This document shows, in pieces, positions 1 to 12,499 of a stretch of DNA of 64,000 nucleotides. Under the pieces are notes generated by a model. That model saw nothing but the letters and a program-made list of their open reading frames with translations. It had not been told where the DNA came from and made no database searches. The translations under genes were made by a program, and so were the position numbers. Location: assembly GCA_028583605.1 (NCBI GenBank), contig CM053326.1, positions 17,192,046 to 17,256,045 on the forward strand, given 5' to 3'. This stretch comes from Dastarcus helophoroides. Taxonomy: Eukaryota; Arthropoda; Insecta; Coleoptera; Bothrideridae. The first letter of the stretch is position 1. Each line of letters starts with the position of its first letter.

Positions 1-740
1 GTTTAAATATAAGTTTTGTTCCTGAAATTATTTCAGGTTACAACAGGCGTAGTAATTATACAGTTAACTTTTGCGAGCATGTACTGTAGATACATGTATG
101 GTTTAAGGTTGCATAAGGAAGGTAAAATATTTGGTTTTAATACTGTGTTTCAACACTGTAAGTGTGCTGAGGTGCAGTAGAAATTCATAAACCGCATATC
201 AGTAATCTTTATATGTATAGAAAAATTGAAACTGATAAATATATCAACGCACAGCCCAAACCGCAATCTCTAGGAACTCGAAATTTTGCACAGAGGTTCT
301 TTTTGTAATGTAGACGCAGACTAAGAAGGGATTTTTGGAAATTTGATCTCTAAGGGGATCTTCAGGGGCGTTAAAAGTACACTCTGACGTCTGTTAGTGT
401 GACAAATTTCGGTGTCCAAATTCGAGTGGACAGACAGCAAATTAAGATTTTTGCCAGTATGTTGACAGCTGTTTGCAATTTTGAATAGATAACCGTTTTT
501 GTTAATCAAACATTCTAGTTTATCGATTAAACTGATAAATGACTGTGAGAGTGTCAAGTATAGGGATGCACAAGATTTTTAAAACATCGATACTCTATTC
601 AATAGATGTGCCGAAAAATATAAAGCGATATGTTTCGATACATCGGTAAATTTATTCGATATTCGATGTATCATATAAATCCAATGCCATACATCAGGAC
701 TTCTCAACCAGCGAGGCGCGCTTCTCATAATTTCGCATTT
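1..740. other. AT-rich flank with a possible hAT-like end
   Basis: No gene recognised. At 560 is TATAGGGATGCAC, which resembles a hAT end, followed by ATCGATA/ATCGGTA words to 690, like the sub-terminal parts of the 7450-9774 element. No partner end is found before the array starts at about 740. Confidence 0.3.
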
Positions 741-2300
741 TTCAGAATTCCTACTTTTTAAAACAAATTTTTACTTATTTAAAATCCACGACTTTTTTTT
801 TAAATTTTGACTTTTTCAAAAATTCGACATTTATGTACAAAAAAAAACTTTTGCTTCTATTTAAAACTTCGATTTCTTTTATTAAACTTCAAAATTTGCA
901 ACTATTTATTTTCAGTTTTAAAGCTTTAAATTTTTTGAAAATGTCGCGTTTTTTGAAAGACTGAAACTTTTTACGATTTTGTTTGAGAATTAGGACTCTT
1001 TCCAAAATTTGCACTTTTCCAAGGTTTTGACTTTTCCTCAAAATTCAATGTTTTTCAAAATGTCTATTTTTTTAAAATGTCACATTTGATTTGTGAAAGA
1101 TTCGATCTTTTCGAAAATTTCGACCTTTTTGGAAAATTTTGAAATTTGAGAAATTTAAATTTTTTCGAAAATTTCGATTTCTTTTTTAAATCTCTACTTT
1201 ATTGATAATTTCCACATTTTTTCAAATTTTCGATTGTTTATTGGAATTCCTGAATTTTTTCAAAGTTTCGTATTTCTTTGAAAATCCTGATTTTTCAATA
1301 TTCCTTTTTTTGATTAAACTTTAAAATAAATGTCAACGTTAGTGGCAAATTTCGATTTTTTTCAACTTTTGCTTCGACTTTTTTTGAAACTTGCTACTGT
1401 TCTTTTGAAAACCTTCATTCATTTTGAAAATTTTAAATGTTTATATTAAAATTTCGAAATGTTTCACAATTTTGACTTTTGTTTTCAAATTTTCGCACTG
1501 TTTTCTGTAAAGTTAACTATTTTTTTGCAATTGCCTTTTACAAATTTCGACCCTTTTTTAAAATTTATCCATTTTTCCAAATATTGATTTTTTCGAAAAT
1601 TTGAAATATTTTTTAAGACATTTTTTTATTTCGATTTTTTTGAAAATTCTTTGATTTATTCAGTTTTTAATTTTTTTGAAAATTTTGACTTATTTCGAAG
1701 ATCACTTTTTTAAATTTTTTGTTCATTTCCAGTATTTTTACTTTTGAAATTTATACGAATTTTCTTTATAATTTAGACTGATTTTTTTTGAAAATTTTAA
1801 CTTTTTATAAATATTTCGGCATTTTTCAAAAAAAAATTTTTAAATTTGTTTTTTTGAAATTTTAACTATTTTGGAAAATTTAGTTTTCTTAAATATTGCG
1901 ACATTTTTTAGAAAATCCATTGTTGAAAATTTTACAGGTTCTTTGTTTTTAAAAATTTAGATTTTTTAAATTGCGTGGTTTTTTTAAAGGAAAGTGAAAA
2001 TTCTTCACACAGTCAAAATTTTCAAATAGGTCAAAATTTTGAAAAATGTCGAAAGCTTTCATGGAAAGTTAAAAGTTTCAAAAAAACTTACGGATTACAA
2101 AAAAGAATATTTAAAAAAATGGCCAAATTTTCAAAAAAAAAGTTTAAATTTTAAAAATAATCTGAGATTTAAAAAATATTTGAATTTATCTAGAAATATC
2201 GAGAAAAAAAAATGAAGAATTTTCAGTAAAATGTCCTAAACACGCAAATTTTCGGAAAACCTAAAGGCAGACATTTCTAAAAAAGCGATATTTAAGGAAT
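740..2300. repeat. Degenerate T-rich array, with A-rich end
   Basis: Short units of the TTTTTGAAAATTTCGACTTT type, roughly 20-25 bp, heavily diverged. From about 1990 the polarity flips to A-rich (AAAATTTTCAAATAGGTC), as if inverted. No gene. Confidence 0.85.
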
Positions 2301-2320
2301 CAATTTATTTAAACAAATTA

Positions 2321-2358
2321 AATAAAGTAATGCCTGTTTTCACAGGCATTACTTTATT
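2321..2358. repeat. Perfect 17-bp hairpin
   Basis: AATAAAGTAATGCCTGT, loop TTTC, then its exact complement. It sits at the exact junction between the array and a unique region, which suggests an element edge. The first arm also contains AATAAA. Confidence 0.8.
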
Positions 2359-2359
2359 G

Positions 2360-3110
2360 TATTTCTACTGAATGAGATCGGCTGACATATCAGCTAGTTA
2401 TTGATTAGGCTTTTTTGTTCATATGTGCCTTCGCATACAGATTTTAATTATATTGGAGGTTGCTTCCCAATCATCCTATATATTTATACACAACTAAAAT
2501 TTAATGAGAAACTCTTTATTCTTCCTACAAATCAAAATTTGCCGGTATATTTGTACGTAAATAAAAATAGCTAATTAGTCACTGTTAAGCACAATTTCAT
2601 CTCAAAAATGCATCACATTTCTTCTCAGTGCATTTATAGTTTTTTGGCGTCCCGGTTTAATTTACTAGATTGTTTACATATGGATGTCAGTCGTGTAATA
2701 AATATCAAGCGGTAATTAGTGGTGTTTCTAAGCCACTACACAATAATTATGTTTGGATATATCCCAGTTGCTGTCACTGACTTTCTCGCGTCTGCCATCT
2801 GAAAGGATTTCAAAAGTCAAACTTCTACGGCTCGGGCACAGATCTCCGGAAGTTGGGATTAGAAACACAAATATTTCTCCACAACAACCTGATGTTATTT
2901 GGTCTGCTTTACAACCCACGGCATCACTGCTATTCATACTTGACATAAGTTTTGAAACATTTAAATATCATCTCACTTTTCAAGTGGCTTCAGAGCTTAA
3001 GCAATTTATAAAGATATCTTTATTGCAGTATACAGGCAGCAGTCGTAGCAGATATCGTATTACTTGTTTGTATTAAAGAGAAAATGAGTCTTATTAGTCA
3101 CAGGTTTTAT
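2360..3110. other. Non-repetitive region, possible exon, unassigned
   Basis: Sequence complexity rises here and GC is higher than in the flanking arrays, especially 2740-3000. Frames are open on both strands: 2728-2946 minus (72 residues, with LTFEILSDGRREKVSDSNW) and 2753-3076 plus. I recognise neither. It could be an exon of a gene outside the window or an unrecognised element. Confidence 0.3.
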
Positions 3111-3632
3111 ATTAGAAATTTCATATTTCTATCAGTAACTCCAAGGCACGACAAGCCACTGGCAAAATTTATGTGTTTTACTTCAAGTTAATTAGTACAA
3201 TTTTTTAAATTGTTTTTTAGAACACTTTGTCATTTTTTAAAGAGAGGAATTTTTTGTAGAGTAGGAGGCCTTAGAGTTTCTTTTACAAGAGCGTATGGCT
3301 GACTAGCTAAGGTTAAAAGATTGATATTACAGCACGTTTTTGAGTAAAAAATAGGGAATTCAATCCCTGTCCTTATTTCTGATCCCAGGATTTCGAGATG
3401 CCGTGGTTATTTCAGTATTGAGGGTTATAAATTAAAAAAATCAGCTTTTCAACCAACAAATCAAAACAATCAGCGTAATCAAAATTTAGAACAAAATCAA
3501 CGTATTTTACGGTAAAACCGCACATATAATTTAATCAGACTTAAGAGGTGACTAACCAAACTAAAAATTACTCAATCGTTATGTTGAAATTATTCCTTCT
3601 TCAAGAATCAATAAGAGCTCTTTAAACTTAGG
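3110..3632. other. Unassigned AT-rich DNA
   Basis: Non-coding in all frames by inspection. No element ends recognised. Confidence 0.3.
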
Positions 3633-3757
3633 GCTATCCATAAATTACATCATATGAATTTCATGACTTTTTGGAGCCCACTCTGTCCTTTCAACAGGTA
3701 GTCATATTTGTATGACCCTCTCTCTCCTAGCATGATGTTACATACTAATTATGGGAA
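3633..3757. mobile_element. Small MITE-like inverted repeat
   Basis: The left part TATCCATAAATTACATCAT is inversely matched at the right by ATGATGTTACATACTAATTATGGG. Elements beginning 'GTCCATAAATTACGTCA' are common in insects. Boundaries are approximate and no target duplication is clear. Confidence 0.45.
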
Positions 3758-3759
3758 CA

Positions 3760-4025
3760 AATTAAACGCTCGAAATTTTATTTCTAATACATGTTACACT
3801 TTCCAATTAATTTACTGAAAAGCATGATAAGAAAATATGTAGTCGACAAAAATAATAAAGGCTGGATAAATGTAATGAGTGCTTATTAAAGTAATAAATG
3901 TTCGATAAAAATAATAGACGTTCAATGAATGTTATGAATGCTCTATATAAAATTTGGGAACCTATTAAAATAATAATGTTTAGGTAAAAAATATAGACGC
4001 TCGATAAATAAAATTGTTGCTTTAT
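3760..4025. repeat. Second degenerate satellite (CGATAAAAATAATA type)
   Basis: About eight diverged units of roughly 30-35 bp built on GTTCGATAAAAATAATAGACG and ATGAATGCTC. Related text occurs at 7310-7435 and, inverted, at 10520-10720. Confidence 0.6.
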
Positions 4026-4734
4026 ATGAACAGGGCTCTGTGGTGAATTTTCTCCGTATGATGCAACTCTTCGAAATGCCGCCCCATAAAAGTTTTTTAT
4101 TTAAAACAAACAAACAACCTATGAGTTAATATGAAGCAATTATTTCAAAATTTCAATTACAATATTTAATTTTTGTAACATCGTATAACACCAATTATGT
4201 TGTATTATCACTATGTTGAAATTATGACCTCTTTGGACTAATTTCAAATTTGTCTTCTTTCTTAAAATTCTGGCTTTGAATTTAAAATTTCGACTTTTTC
4301 TCAAAGATTCGACAATAGTTTTTAAATTTAGATTCTTATTTAAAACAATTTTATTGCTAAAATTACGAAAATAATAAAAAATGAAAGCCTAAAATATATT
4401 TTTTTTTCAATAAAATTTACGAATTACTTTTTAATTTAATTCTGTCTATCATTCTTAAAAATTTAGGAGCTTTTTTAACCAAAATTTAAACTTTTCCTCG
4501 AAATAAAAGGTTTGCACTTTTAACTTTTACATGTTTATCTAAAATTTTGATTTTAATATCAACATGTAGACTTTTTCCCGAAATTTTATAAACAGTCTTT
4601 TGTTATTTATATTTCAGTTTTGAAATTATTCCCGAAATGTTGGGATGTTTTATTTATGTATTACTAGCATCGCTAATGGTCGAAATTCGACCAAAGACCA
4701 AATACATGTTTGTATGCAATTCCCAATTCTTGAC
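4026..4734. repeat. AT-rich DNA and short T-rich array
   Basis: From about 4240 to 4620 the array units (AAATTTCGACTTTTTCTC) reappear. The rest is featureless. Confidence 0.6.
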
Positions 4735-4779
4735 TTGATGATTTGAGGAAAGGTCCCACTCCTTTCCTCAAATCATCAA
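4735..4779. repeat. Perfect 19-bp hairpin beside solo LTR 1
   Basis: TTGATGATTTGAGGAAAGG and its exact complement around loop TCCCACT. It lies 25 bp before the LTR. The flank also has GGTCGAAATTCGACC, a smaller palindrome. Confidence 0.8.
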
Positions 4780-4803
4780 ATTCTAATCTTTTTGAAAATG
4801 TAT

Positions 4804-5146
4804 TGTAACGAAATGTAAATTATAGAATTTAATATGTAAGAAAATTTTCTAGAAAGAGCTGATAAGGGAAAGCGGTCGCGATAATGAAGCAAACGGCAGA
4901 TAAGCGTTCCAGAAATTTTGGCAAACGATAAGCCTTACCTGCTGGATTTTTCTAGAATCCGGAAGCGAGAACTATATAAGGCGGTCGCCTTTCCCTCGAG
5001 TCAGTCAGTTAGTCAGTGTAGTTAATTAGTGAGTTAGTAGTTAGAAGTGAGTTAATTATGCGGTTGTAGTGTTTCCGAGTTTAGTTTGGAAATAAAGTGG
5101 TTATCATTCACGGCGTAATAATCATTCGAACCGATAGCCCGCAACA
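4804..5146 (+). mobile_element. Solo LTR, copy 1
   Basis: A 343-bp block begins TGTAACGAAATG and ends CCCGCAACA (TG...CA), flanked on both sides by the 4-bp duplication GTAT (4800-4803 and 5147-5150). Inside are a TATA box (TATATAAG at 4973) and a poly(A) signal (AATAAA at 5091), with a tract of GTTAGTnAGTGAG-like short repeats between them. This is LTR architecture with U3, R and U5. No internal retrotransposon region adjoins it, so it is a solo LTR left by recombination. It is the only plus-oriented copy of the five here. Confidence 0.85.
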
Positions 5147-5150
5147 GTAT

Positions 5151-7080
5151 AATTTTTTTAATCAACAATTTTGACCTGTTTAAAAATTTCTATTCTTTTT
5201 AAATCTCAATTTTTTTTCAGAATTTTGACCTTTCCTTGAGATATCGGCTTTTTTAATAATAATAATTTTTATTGTAAAATATTATAAACTTGTTACTTTT
5301 TTAAAATTTCAGTTTAAGAAAAAACAGCATCCTTTGATAACTTCCACTTTATTTTTCGAAATTTAAATACTTTTTAAATTTCAATTGTTTTGAATATGTT
5401 CACTCCATTAACTGGGTTTTTTTTAAATTTTGATTTTCTCAATATTTCGGCTTTTTCTAGAAATTTTTGCGTTATACACTTTCTTCAAAATATTCTGCTT
5501 TTTTTAAAATCTCAGTTTTTTAAAAATGTCGACTTTTGAAAATTTCGATTTTCGAATTTTTGACCTTTTGACAGTTTTAACTTTTTTTAAAATGTTTACC
5601 TTTAAAAGTTGTAATTTTTCAAAACATTAACTGTTTCAAAAATTTGAAAGATTTGACCTTTTTTGTAAAATCTTACTTTATTTTTGAAAATATTAATTTT
5701 TATTCGATGTTTTGAGTTTTCTGAAAACAGCTACTTTTTAAAAATATTTTCATCTTTTTTTAAAGATCTAATATTTTTGCAAAATATCTACTTTTTCTCA
5801 TCTTTTTGAATATCCCTACTTATTTAAAATTCTCGATTTTTTTGGAAATATCGACTCTTTTTCGAGATTTCGAATTTTGCCTTTTTGAATATTTCGACTT
5901 TTTTTGATTCGATATTTTCGAAATTCCATTTTTTTAAGTGATTTGAAAATTTCGATTTTTTTTGAAAATATTGAAAAATTTCAAATTTCAGATTTCAGTG
6001 TTTCAAAATTTCCACTTCTTTAAATATGACTTTTTTCCAAAATTTTAGATTATTTTCTTTCTTAAATATTAATTTTTGAAAAACTATTCTTTGAAAAATT
6101 TTGCTTTATTAAAAAATTTTAACTTCTACTTTTTTGCATAATTTTTTAAAAATTTCTATTTAAAATATCTTTGTACTTTTTTCAAAATTTTGACTTTCAA
6201 AAAATTCTACTTTTAAAAAAAAATTAATAAAGATGTTTACTCTTTGTTTCGATTTCGATTATTTTTGAAGTTCAAATATATGATTCGAATATTTTCAAAT
6301 TTTGACCTTTCTCAGGATTTTCAGTTTTTTTGAACATTTCAAATTTTGTTCGGAATTTTTATTTTTCTAGTTTATTTTTGGGGGAATTTTGTCTATTCTG
6401 AGATTTTTGATTTTATCGTGAAATCTCGAGTTTAAAAATTTCTAACGATATTTTTTTTCTGTACTTTTTTAGCAAATTTGACCCTATTAAAATATTTACA
6501 TTATGCGGAATTTTTTAATTTTTAATTTTTTGAATGTTTCAAAATTTATTTTTTTTCAAATTTTTAAATTTTGTTTGGAAAATTTTGATTGTTTTTTTAA
6601 ATTGTCATATTTCTCCACCAATTGTAAAGTTTTTTCTCGGTAAGTTTTTTCAATTTATTATTTTTTGAAAATGTTGCTCTTTTTCACAATTTTCACGTTT
6701 ATCGAAAAATTACAGCCATTTTTCAAAAGTTCTATCGTTTTTCAAAGTTTCGACTTTTTTTGAAAATTGTAACTTATTTTCAGAATCTCGACTTTTGCTC
6801 TGAACTTCTAATAATTTTTTTTAATATTGTCCATCTTTGATCTCAACAATGTTAAAGACATTTTTCAGATTTCGATTTCTTTTAGGAATTTCTAGGTTAG
6901 TCCTCGAAAATGAAGAATTTTAAAATGTAAACTCAGAATTTTGAGAAAAAAAATCGAATATTTCGAGAAAAAACTCGACAATTATGAAAAACTATAAAAC
7001 TTTTTTTTAGCTTTTTTTTCTTTTTCATGAATATCGAATAATCAAGAGTTATAAATAATAAAAGAACAATAAAATTTCAA
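5151..7080. repeat. Degenerate T-rich array
   Basis: Continuous TTTTTGAAAATTTCGAC-type units, plus-strand T-rich, turning A-rich after about 6900. It continues the array broken by solo LTR 1. Confidence 0.85.
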
Positions 7081-7449
7081 CGGGAGCAGCACTCAACTCA
7101 ACAAAGAGCCGTATGCAGCACTGAGAGGCGAATTTGCCCACCCTTCACAGACCAATATGGAAAAGCGATGCGTAAAAATTTTTAATTATTAAATGGCTCA
7201 AATTAAATGTTGATTTAGCTGCTTATGCCAGCTCTTTATGGTGCCGCCTGATGCGGTTGCCTCTTTGCATCATAGCATAGGCACGATCCTGTATATGAAA
7301 TTCATATGATTTCAAAATGAATAATTATTCGATAAAAATAATATATGCGCGATAAACAAATTCAAATATTTCCTAAATTAATAAATATTTGTTAAAAAGC
7401 TATATAGAGGATTGATTACTTCATGAATGCTCAGTAGCAAATTCTAATG
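7080..7449. other. Short GC-richer island and second-satellite units
   Basis: 7080-7280 is notably less AT-rich (GGTGCCGCCTGATGCGGTTG) but has no open frame of note and is not recognised. 7310-7435 holds ATTCGATAAAAATAATATA-type units. Confidence 0.35.
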
Positions 7450-9774
7450 TAGTGTTCATCGATAGGCGCTGTTGATAATACCGATAATCGGAAACTATCG
7501 ATAGTAATGTTCGATAGTATCGATAATTCCTAATAAGCTGCATTCGATATTTGATAAAATTGTTTAATTTTGGCGCAATATTTTTAGAAAAAAAAATTCA
7601 ATATTTTGCCAAATGCTTAGTATTTTAATATAATACAATTTCAAGAAACTGAAATTAAACGTAATGCTTAAACTCAAAAATTTCAGACATTTTTTTTCTT
7701 TAATTTTACATTTTTCTTTCAATTTTGGCCTTTTTCACGAAACTTCAGTGTAATCGGTATTACAACTTTCAAGTTTTTCCCAACATCATAACTTCTAAAT
7801 TCGAGGTTTAAGATTGATATTTTTACAGTCGAATATTTGAGAAATTTTTCATAAATTTTAGGTTTAATGCTGAAATTTACAGTAAAAAAACCCTATTTAA
7901 AGTTTCATTTATTAAAGAAATTCTCATAATTTCGAATTTAACTTTGAAATATTGGCATAAGATTTTAAGTAAAATTTCAACTTTAGGTTCGAAATTTTCA
8001 CTTTAAATTCGAAACTTCGTCTTTAAACACGAAGTTTTTTTGTAACATCTCGATTTTGTACTTGATATTTTAGCTCTAGAAATTGAAGCAAAAATTTGGA
8101 GAATAATGTTAACATAATTTTAAAACTCCGACTTCAAAATCAATCTTTCAGCCACTATTTTTGTAGAAATTCTTTAATTATTTTGATATAACCTTTAAAT
8201 TTCGTCTATAAACTAGAAATTTTAACTTTAAAGGTAAAAAATCATTTTAAACCTGTTTCGAATTTCTCGAATTTTTTTTAACTCTAAAACATATTTTAAA
8301 GTTTTTGAGAAAATAGTCGAAAAAAATTTGAAAAAAATAACTCATAGAATCTCTCACATTTTAACATTTTTTATAAATTTTGATTTTTAGAGTTGAAGCT
8401 TTTTTTAAAAAATGAATTTAAAAAAAATAAAATTGAAAATTTAAACCCAGCATTTTAAATAATTGACATTTTGAAAAAACAGTTGAAAAATCCAACCAGA
8501 GTAAATTTGAATTTTTTTTAGAAATTTTAGTATTTTGATTCCTTTTTTCAAATTTTGATTTAAAATTCAAAATTTTAGGAATACGTAGAACATTCTGAAA
8601 TTTAGGATTTAACCTGTAAAATTCTTTTAGTACAAAATTTTGAGTTACAAAGAAAAATTCCGAATTTTATTTCAAAATGTTGAATCCATTACTTGAAATT
8701 TTGACTTCACTATGAACGTTTCAAGTTTATTCTCAGCTTTTCGTTTTAAAGAAGAACTTAAGTAAAAATATAGATATTGTTATAAAAATTTGACTCATTA
8801 AAAAGATCGAAATGTCTTATAAAAAAGCGTAAGATAATTCAGAAAACATCTCGAATTCGTTTAAAATTTTGACTTTTTCTTCTGAAATATTTGACCTTTT
8901 CTAAATTTAAAACTTAAAATTTCCATATTTTTCCTAACATTTTGAATTCAAAGTTATATTTTTAAATGTAATCTAAAAATTTTAAAACTGAAAATTCAAT
9001 TTGAAATTCAAAAAATAGTAATTCCAACCTGAAATTCTAAATGAGTCAAGATTTTGAAAAAATGTCAAATTTCTATACATGTAATGCAAAAATAAGTTTT
9101 TCATAATGTTAGAAATCTAAAATTTCAATTTTTATTTGAATTTTTTCCAAACATTTTGTTAATTCAAAAATTAGATCTGAAACTCAAGATTTCTACCTTA
9201 CTCTAATTATTTCGACTTTAATTTCAAAATTTGATCTTTAAAGTTGAAATTAAATAAAAACTCCAATTTTAAATCTAACATTGTCAAAGAGAAATTTGAA
9301 AAACAAAGAAAACGAAACAAAACCTTTCTGAATAGCTTACCGATTTGTAAAATGTACGATAGGCTACTGAAGTGACTCCACAAAATACGGAATTCTTAAA
9401 AAATTATTTATACATATTTATAAACAAACCTGTTTTTCGTTTATTGAATCAGATGATCAAGTGTATATTTCATCTTGCAGTAGAAATTGAATAAATCGAC
9501 CAATGAGAAACTGTTTTGCATGTTACACGTACGACAGTTACCAATGTTAGGAAAATTCGTATCGTTTTGCCATGCATAACAAAATGGAGCAGCTATCTAC
9601 CTCGCGGGTAAGATCGTTGGAGCCTGGATGGCAACGACAGGTCAAATTAGAAGTTTCATTTTATTGAATAAAATTATCAGCTAGAACTAGCGGTACTAGC
9701 GATATTTTTGTAAAAATCTATCCATACTATCGAATCTATCGATGATAGAAATTATCGATATATAGTGAACACAA
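7450..9774. mobile_element. hAT-like non-autonomous element carrying array DNA
   Basis: Ends are TAGTGTTCATCGATA at 7450 and the reverse complement of TTGTGTTCACTATATATCGA at 9774. They are flanked by TTCTAATG and TTTTAATG, an 8-bp duplication with one mismatch. Sub-terminal parts are rich in TATCGATA-type palindromes (for example 7490-7530 and 9690-9760). The 2.1 kb interior is degenerate AAATTTCGACTTT-type array with no transposase. The 8-bp duplication and short inverted ends fit hAT elements. Confidence 0.65.
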
Positions 9775-9782
9775 TTTTAATG

Positions 9783-10118
9783 CTTCCTAAAATATGTAAT
9801 ATTTCGTTTGGCTAAATTTAAAAAGTCGTATGTCGTCGTAAGGAGAATTAAAAAAGCTTTAAAATGAGGTTTCACTCAACATATTTAAAATTTAAGGGTA
9901 TTTTACTATCCGCTTGATGGGCAGCTTCCAAGCCACCAGAACTTTTGCCATTATGTGTCCTCCTGGAAAAAAATCGACATGTCTCAGATTTTTTTTTGTT
10001 TTTCTTTTAATTCCGATATTTTTAGGTGGGAAGTTTCTACTGAAACACCCTGTATTTTCGAAATTACTTCATTGAAAAATTGATTTAATAGTGAGAATCA
10101 CTTATCAAGCATTTACAT
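9783..10118. other. Unassigned spacer
   Basis: Contains the orphan element end at 10031. Otherwise nothing recognised. Confidence 0.3.
10031..10062. mobile_element. Orphan element end
   Basis: TTTCTACTGAAACACCCTGTATTT is the right end of a TACAGGGTGTTTC-type inverted-repeat element. I find no matching left end nearby, so this is a fragment. Confidence 0.4.
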
Positions 10119-10490
10119 TGTTAGGCCTTATTGATTCGAATGATTAACGCATGAATTGTAAAACACTTTATTTCTAAACAGAACTCGGAACACTACAATT
10201 GGAATTAAACTCACTAATACTCTTTACTTAACTAACTTTTTCATTGACTTCTAACTAACTTGACTAACTAGCTTCACTGACTAACTGACTGGCTCGAGGG
10301 AAAGGCGACCGCCTTATGTAGTTTTCGCTTCCGGGTTCTAGAAAAATCCAGCAGATAAAGCTTATCATTTGCCGAAATTTCAGGAACACTTATCTGCCCT
10401 TTGCTTCATTATCGCGGCCGCTTTCGCTTATCAGATCTTTCAAGAAAATTTTCTTACGTACTAAATTCTATAATATTACATTTCGTTACA
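10119..10490 (-). mobile_element. Solo LTR, copy 2
   Basis: Reverse-oriented member of the same family. It starts (minus strand) TGTAACGAAATGTAA at 10490 and ends near TAACA at 10119. It carries the shared CGCGGCCGC-containing U3 segment, the GAGGGAAAGGCGACCGCC segment and the reversed poly(A) signal. Flanks are ACAT and ATAT, an imperfect 4-bp duplication. Confidence 0.8.
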
Positions 10491-11219
10491 ATATTTTTAT
10501 AAAGTGCAAAATATTATTTAATAGCGCATATAAATTTATCGAGCATTTACTATTTTTATTGAGAACGTATTTGGTTAAAATACCAATCAGAACTTAACGT
10601 GTAAATTGTATATTTTATATTGTAATTTTAATAAATATACAAGGCATTTCCCAATATTTTATGATGCGTTTCTAAATTTTTTTCGAGCGTTTAGTATTTT
10701 TTTAATCTGCACATTGCATTAAATTACCGGGTGTTTATTACAACCCACTAATTATTACTTATTTTTTAATTTAGAAATTATTAAATTTCAGCACTTCAAA
10801 AAGTATTTATATTTTTCCATTAAAAATCTATAGATCATTTATAAGTAGACGGCACTGTCAATGTTACATATTAAATTATAACCTTAAAATTGCCCAAATT
10901 TCTCTTATGTAAGTCGTCAATTTTCGCCTCTTATCTGCGTTAGTTTGGTTTTCGTTTGGCTTATTTAAATTTGCTAGTTTATCTTATTTGGTTAATATTT
11001 CAGCAACATATATCTGACAAACATTTTTATCCTAATAAATACAAGATTTTCATTTTATTCTCGAAATATTGAGTAAGAAATGCAAATTTTAAAAAACACG
11101 TTCCAAATTTTAACTCAAAATTTTAATTTACGGATTTCACCTCAAAATATTTTCAATGTGCTCCTTGGAATTTCGATTTTTAGCTGAACATTTAATTTTA
11201 CATTATTATTATTATTTTG
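10491..11219. repeat. Inverted second-satellite units and short array
   Basis: 10520-10720 has ATTTATCGAGCATTTACTATTTTTATTGAG-like units, inverse of those at 3760-4025. 11050-11200 returns to AAATTTTAACTCAAAATTT array text. Confidence 0.45.
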
Positions 11220-12480
11220 AATTTTATTTCTCAGCATTTTGCTGGTGATGTTATAATAGGGACAATTGTGACTTCTTGTTTCCCCAGTTTTTTATTTCTT
11301 CTTTAAGATGTATATATTTATTTATCTTTTCGTTGTATGTCCTAGGTGCGTATATTTATTTATCTTGTCGTTGTATGTCCTTCTGAAATGGTGAGAATTA
11401 GGAGTTGCTACATCAATTAAATATGTATGTTTTGCTATATGGTCAAGTAGCACTATGTCTGGCCCTGGTGCCTTCCAATTTTTAGTTTTCATTATTACTT
11501 TTCGTACATAGCTTCTCCTGCATATTCAGTTTCTCCCAGCCATGTTGATTCTTTGTGTGCTACATCTTTGGACCAAATTGTTTTCCAAAATTGAACAAAT
11601 TTATTCTTTATCGGTATGTCTTTCGGTGCAGCTTTTCTGCTAATTATTTTTATGTAGAAGTGTTTTTCGTTATCAGTAAAATTTTTGTGTGGTCACTTTT
11701 ACCTCTTTGACATTTTCGAGATTTATTTAATCTAGACACATAAGTAGCCAAGTTCCGTTTGATAGTATCTATTATTTGAATACTATTTTTTTTCTTTGTC
11801 CCATTTTGTAGGTATTTTATAGTTATTTTTTTTTTCGTCCTATTTCGTGTTTAGTTTTTCTCTTGTTGTTGGCATTATTTTCGGATATAATTCTACCTCA
11901 ATCAACTCTTAGTTCTTCTGTTTTGTTAATTAAACTCTTTTCCCATGGTTTATGTCTTTTTGTCGTTGATTGTTTAGGGTTTTCTTTTATTCTTATACCA
12001 AGCCGGTGACTACAGTTATTGTCGTTACATATATCAACATGTGCAATTCTTCCAGATTACGATTCTCATTTAAATATTTGGCTAATATGTGTTCATTCGT
12101 TATTTTTATGGTGTTTGCAAGTTTTATTGACTGTATGGATTTTTGGTAATGTGGGTCTTGCATTTGGGTGTAGATATCCATATAGCGTAATCATTTCCTC
12201 AAATTAATTTTTCATCAGGTTGATGTATTCGGTGTTCTTGTTTTGTTCCTTATTTAAGTTTGCTAGTTCGTCTTCATGAGCATTTTCTTCGTTGTTGTGG
12301 ACTTTAGTTTGATGATGTTTCATTATTTCCATCCTATTATCTTGACTTAATTCATTTTCAATTTCCCTCTTAAATTGTTCTACGATCACATTAGGTATTA
12401 GGTTGTTTTGTCGAATTACTCTTATCTGGTCTGCTAGTCTTTGCTACGTTATATTTTACCATTCAAGATATTTCTCTATA
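11220..12480 (-). mobile_element. Non-LTR retrotransposon C-terminal remnant
   Basis: The minus strand near 11470-11330 reads PGPDIVLLDHIAKHTYLIDV, ATPNSHHFRRTYNDKINKY. This is the D-x2-L-D...LIDVAxP...K..KY block that follows the RT in several LINE clades. Upstream (12389-11993) are lysine- and glutamate-rich frames of the same element (NRMEIMKHHQTKVHNNEENA; QSIKLANTIKITNEH). A unit of about 30 bp (TATATTTATTTATCTT...TATGTCC) is tandemly duplicated at about 11313 and 11351. Inactive. Confidence 0.65.
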
Positions 12481-12499
12481 AACTGTTGATGAACTAGCT

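Noticed and set aside
561..570. TAGGGATGCA as the end of a hAT element covering the first array
   Set aside because: No matching right end or 8-bp duplication found near 2300.
2753..3076. 107-codon plus-strand open frame as a gene
   Set aside because: No recognisable domain, overlaps an equally open minus frame; reported only as an unassigned region.
11313..11382. Tandem duplication TATATTTATTTATCTT...TATGTCC as a minisatellite
   Set aside because: Only two copies, inside a LINE remnant; simple local duplication.
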